NCBI GenBank assembly: GCA_947311455.1
Contig: CAMZKY010000152.1
Location: 1-17,663 of the forward strand
Length of the DNA stretch: 17,663 bases
Direction: 5' to 3'
Origin: an uncultured Marinosulfonomonas sp.
GTDB lineage: Bacteria; Pseudomonadota; Alphaproteobacteria; Rhodobacterales; Rhodobacteraceae
This document shows, in pieces, positions 15,108-17,663 of this stretch (position 1 is the first letter of the stretch; every line of letters begins with the position of its first letter). The position numbers and the translations under genes were made by a program. Below the pieces are notes generated by a model. The model was not told the origin of the DNA, ran no database searches, and saw only the letters and a program-made list of their open reading frames with translations.

Positions 15108-17516
15108 ATGGTTATTGTAGCTAGTGGTACCGTAGACGGTAGCAAATCTGATGATTTAATTGATCTAAACTATGTTGATGCCGAAGGTGAAACAGTTCAC
15201 GATGATGCATCAATCCAAGACATTGTTCATGCAAAAAACGGCGAAGATACAATCTTTCTGCACGCTGGGGATGACATCGCTTATGGTGGTGCCAAGGCAG
15301 ACAACATATATGGCATGAAAGGTCACAACCAATTACACGGTGGCACTGGCGACGATCTTATCCATTCGGGGCGCAATACATCAGAGCTTTTTGGCGATAA
15401 CGGAAATGACCATTTAATTGCCGAACTTGGCAAAGGCGCAGATCATACTTTAACAGGAGGATCCGGCACCGACACTTTTGAGTTATCGAACATCTCAGGT
15501 GCAAAAATGTCAAATGTGATGATCACTGATTTCACTATTGGTGAAGACATGATTGTCATCGGCGATATTGCATTTAGCACGCCAGAAAATTTCGATAGTT
15601 TTACCGTTACTGCAAATAACAATGGCGATGCCGTAATCCTTATTGGGGACGACGACACTGTGACCCTCGAAGGTGTTAGCGCAAATCTGTTTTCCGGTTT
15701 TACTGCCACGCCTGACGGCGTTGTGAATGGCACTGACGGAAACGATTTTATTGGTCTTGCCTATACAGATGCCCAAGGGGACCACATCACAAATGATTCT
15801 GCCAACGGGGATGTCGTATCCGCAGGTGCCGGCAATGATACAGTTTATCTGCATGCAGGAAGTGACATCGCTTCTGGCGGAAGTGGCAATGACAAGCTTT
15901 TTGGCAGCCAAGGTGATGATCGCCTTTGGGGGCAACAAGGCGAAGACCAACTACACGGCTATGCAGGGGATGATTTCATTTCAGGTGGCGCAGGAAATGA
16001 TCTTCTTGCGGGTTATGCTGGAAATGATACAATCCATGGCGGAGCCGACAATGATACCATTTACGGTTATGCGGATGACGATATCCTATCTGGGGATCGC
16101 GGAAATGACACTGTTTATGGCGGCAGTGGAAACGATACATTGTACGGCATCGAAGGAAACAACAATCTGTTCGGTGGCTCCGGAGATGATTTTCTCCATT
16201 CCGGCCAAAACTCTTCAGTCCTAAATGGGGGGGCAGGAAGAGATTTTCTGACCGCGCGTTTGGATAAAGGCGCTGATCATGTGTTGACAGGTGGCGCAGG
16301 CCAAGATCATTTCAAAATGGCCCTTGCTGGATCTGATGCCACGTCTTCGGTTGTCATTACCGATTTTGAACTGGCCAAAGATGTCCTTATCATTGATAAT
16401 ACTGTTATCGATCATTCGGCCCTGCCCGCTGGAGTTACCGTTACTGAAAACGATCAAGGCGATGCCGTCATCCACTTCTCCGATGACGAGACCTTAACTC
16501 TGACTGGTGTTTCTAAATCTGAATTTATGCAAGGAACTGTTTCTGACGGAACAGTAGATGGAACAAGCGGCGATGATTTGATCACTCCGGATTTTGTTGA
16601 CGCGCAAGGCGACGCATACTCCACAGACGATACACCAACACGTGTTGACGCGGGCGACGGAAATGATGTTGTGCATCTTCAGTCTACAGATGATGTTGCC
16701 GCCGGAGGTGATGGAAATGATACTTTGTATGGCTACGCTGGTGATGACCATCTATACGGTGGCACCGGAAACGACACTTTACATGGCCACCTAGGAGACG
16801 ATTTCCTTGGCGGCGGAGCTGGAAACGACACCTTGTTAGGCTATGTTGGCAACGACACAATCCGCGGTGGTGCCGGCGACGATATTATCAAAGGTCACGC
16901 CGGGAATGATATCCTGTTTGGTGACAACGGAAACGACGACATAAACGGCGGCGACGGCGATGATATTCTGTATGGTATCGCGGGAAACAATGTTCTGTAT
17001 GGTGGTGATGGCAATGATTTCATCTACTCGGGCCGCGGCACATCCGATCTTCGGGGGGGAGCCGGGGACGATACGGTGACCGGGCGCCTGACCGATGGTG
17101 CAGATCACGAAATGCGAGGCGGCACCGGTGCAGATAAGTTTTCGGTTTTTGATGCGAGCACGACCGAAACATCAAATGTAATCATTCACGATTTTTCAGT
17201 TGGTCTAGACAGTTTGGAAATTGGGACAACCGCAATCATTGGATCTGCGTTACCAGATGGCGTTACAACCACTGAAAACGCCGATGGTGACGTCGTTGTG
17301 CATTTTTCGGATGATGAAACGATAACCCTGAAAGGCGTGTCTAAAGGTGAATTTGAAGCAGAAACATCATCACCATCTAGCGCACAGGCTTCTGGTTCGG
17401 AAATAATAGATGCCTTGGCATCTGATGATATTGCCGATGCGGCAGAAGCCGTACCTGAGCAGCAAGATCCATCCGGCTTTGAATTCGATAATTCTTATCA
17501 TTTTTCAATATTTTAA
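15108..17516 (+). CDS. RTX calcium-binding protein of three tandem modules, probable type I secretion substrate
   Basis: 802 residues, acidic, with no N-terminal signal peptide. Three homologous modules (about 7-196, 203-474 and 479-750) each run: a linker of the form G-T-x-G-D-D-L-I with DAQGD, a block of GGxGNDxL nonapeptides forming calcium-binding beta-rolls, a conserved GADHxLTGGxGxDxF strand, and a beta-sandwich cap ending in FSDDETLTLTGVSKSEF. The tail 751-802 is acidic and ends in FDNSYHFSIF, as in C-terminal type I secretion signals. GAGGGG six bases before the ATG sets the start. There is no protease, lipase or Hint domain, so it may be structural or adhesive (surface layer, biofilm); that is inference. 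No ABC exporter or membrane-fusion gene is in the window. Confidence 0.88.
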   Translation: MVIVASGTVDGSKSDDLIDLNYVDAEGETVHDDASIQDIVHAKNGEDTIFLHAGDDIAYGGAKADNIYGMKGHNQLHGGTGDDLIHSGRNTSELFGDNGNDHLIAELGKGADHTLTGGSGTDTFELSNISGAKMSNVMITDFTIGEDMIVIGDIAFSTPENFDSFTVTANNNGDAVILIGDDDTVTLEGVSANLFSGFTATPDGVVNGTDGNDFIGLAYTDAQGDHITNDSANGDVVSAGAGNDTVYLHAGSDIASGGSGNDKLFGSQGDDRLWGQQGEDQLHGYAGDDFISGGAGNDLLAGYAGNDTIHGGADNDTIYGYADDDILSGDRGNDTVYGGSGNDTLYGIEGNNNLFGGSGDDFLHSGQNSSVLNGGAGRDFLTARLDKGADHVLTGGAGQDHFKMALAGSDATSSVVITDFELAKDVLIIDNTVIDHSALPAGVTVTENDQGDAVIHFSDDETLTLTGVSKSEFMQGTVSDGTVDGTSGDDLITPDFVDAQGDAYSTDDTPTRVDAGDGNDVVHLQSTDDVAAGGDGNDTLYGYAGDDHLYGGTGNDTLHGHLGDDFLGGGAGNDTLLGYVGNDTIRGGAGDDIIKGHAGNDILFGDNGNDDINGGDGDDILYGIAGNNVLYGGDGNDFIYSGRGTSDLRGGAGDDTVTGRLTDGADHEMRGGTGADKFSVFDASTTETSNVIIHDFSVGLDSLEIGTTAIIGSALPDGVTTTENADGDVVVHFSDDETITLKGVSKGEFEAETSSPSSAQASGSEIIDALASDDIADAAEAVPEQQDPSGFEFDNSYHFSIF
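15126..15695 (+). repeat. RTX module 1 (short form)
   Basis: Codes for residues 7-196. It aligns with module 2 at a constant offset of 197 residues up to the LHAGDD strand (51-56) and at 278 from the IHSG strand (85-88) onward, so exactly 81 residues (nine nonapeptides, 243 bases) are absent. Several turns are degenerate here (KGHNQLHGG, AKADNIYG), suggesting weak calcium binding. Confidence 0.85.
15714..16529 (+). repeat. RTX module 2 (long form)
   Basis: Codes for residues 203-474, 272 residues, with roughly a dozen nonapeptide turns between about 238 and 398. It is in gap-free register with module 3 (offset 276) from the first beta-roll turns to the final GVSKSEF strand. Confidence 0.85.
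16542..17357 (+). repeat. RTX module 3 (long form)
   Basis: Codes for residues 479-750, also 272 residues. It differs from module 2 by a one-residue gap in the N-terminal linker and otherwise aligns residue for residue. Its turns keep the GGxGNDxL form best, for example GDGNDTLYGYAGDDHLYGG. Confidence 0.85.
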
Positions 17517-17530
17517 ACGAAGGAGGCCTC

Positions 17531-17584
17531 TGCATAACTCAGAGATTCCCAACACGATCTGATTCTGGTATGCATAGTTATGCA
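17531..17584. repeat. inverted repeat downstream of the RTX gene
   Basis: TGCATAACT (17531-17539) and AGTTATGCA (17576-17584) are perfect 9-base inverted arms. The right arm is also part of the near-palindrome TGCATA-GT-TATGCA (17571-17584). A short stem CTCTG/CAGAG overlaps the left arm. There is no T-run, so it is not an obvious terminator. It could be an operator or an element boundary. Confidence 0.4.
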
Positions 17585-17663
17585 AAAACCATTCGTCAGC
17601 CAACCCGCCCTGTTTGTCACTAGCGCCGATCTTGAGCATCCCAGCCTGCAAGGGTTGGATGGA
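17580..17663 (+). CDS. possible start of an unidentified gene, cut by the window edge
   Basis: The frame from the ATG at 17580 is open for all 28 codons to the edge and uses mostly C or G in third positions, as coding sequence here does. The peptide begins MQKPFVSQPALFVTSADLEH and resembles no family I can name. No Shine-Dalgarno sequence precedes it, and the start overlaps the inverted repeat. A minus-strand frame is also open across the same bases and would overlap the end of the RTX gene, so strand is uncertain. Confidence 0.3.
   Translation, partial: MQKPFVSQPALFVTSADLEHPSLQGLDG

Noticed and set aside
15830..17060. Regularly spaced DNA repeats that might be a CRISPR array
   Set aside because: The period is 27 bases, the copies are imperfect and lie in frame in a protein; they code for RTX nonapeptides.
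15510..17108. Several long frames antisense to, or out of frame with, the RTX gene
   Set aside because: They arise from the repetitive Gly/Asp/Asn codon pattern of the nonapeptides and have no ribosome sites or known similarity.

Overview
The window looks like a chromosomal segment of a marine alphaproteobacterium, most likely a Rhodobacterales (Roseobacter-group) member of moderate GC content. The reasons are the gene order nnr | glnB-glnA, the purM-purN-rnd order, the protein sequences themselves (PII, GlnA, PurM, RNase D), a methyltransferase/flavoprotein pair of the kind common in roseobacters, and a large RTX protein. The assignment is by recognition, not by a search.

Layout. Positions 1-1445 (minus) hold most of a bifunctional NAD(P)HX repair enzyme that runs off the left edge. 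Divergent from it is glnB-glnA (1619-3415), the PII/glutamine synthetase nitrogen pair, closed by two stacked hairpins and a T-run. A minus-strand membrane protein with split CxxC pairs (3498-4052) and a divergent exported MltB-type lytic transglycosylase (4237-5046) follow. A soluble Aer-like PAS protein (5060-6292, minus) converges on the transglycosylase gene. Next comes a minus-strand unit made of a promoter, tRNA-Asp(GTC), and two tandem paralogous 70-73 residue membrane proteins (6487-7094).

The middle holds a catabolic-looking cassette: a TetR regulator (7392-8018, minus), an operator-like inverted repeat, then on the plus strand a non-pyrrolysine MttB-superfamily methyltransferase (8124-9680) and a TMADH/dimethylglycine/N-methylproline-demethylase-like flavoprotein (9723-11759). 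The likely logic is stepwise removal of methyl groups from a quaternary ammonium compound. The flavoprotein lacks one of the four cysteines expected for the family's iron-sulfur cluster. No corrinoid protein lies in the window.

The right part holds a minus-strand purM-purN-rnd unit (purine biosynthesis plus RNase D), a CAT-anticodon tRNA best read as tRNA-Ile2 (14813-14889), and an 802-residue RTX protein (15108-17516). The RTX protein is built of three homologous modules. The first is shorter than the others by exactly 81 residues, which is nine nonapeptides. The last 150 bases hold a palindromic spacer and an unidentified open frame running off the edge.

No insertion sequence, CRISPR array, prophage or clear defence system was seen. 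The items most worth a second look are the methylamine cassette with its altered Fe-S motif, the modular RTX protein, the tRNA-linked tandem small membrane proteins and the split zinc-ribbon membrane protein.
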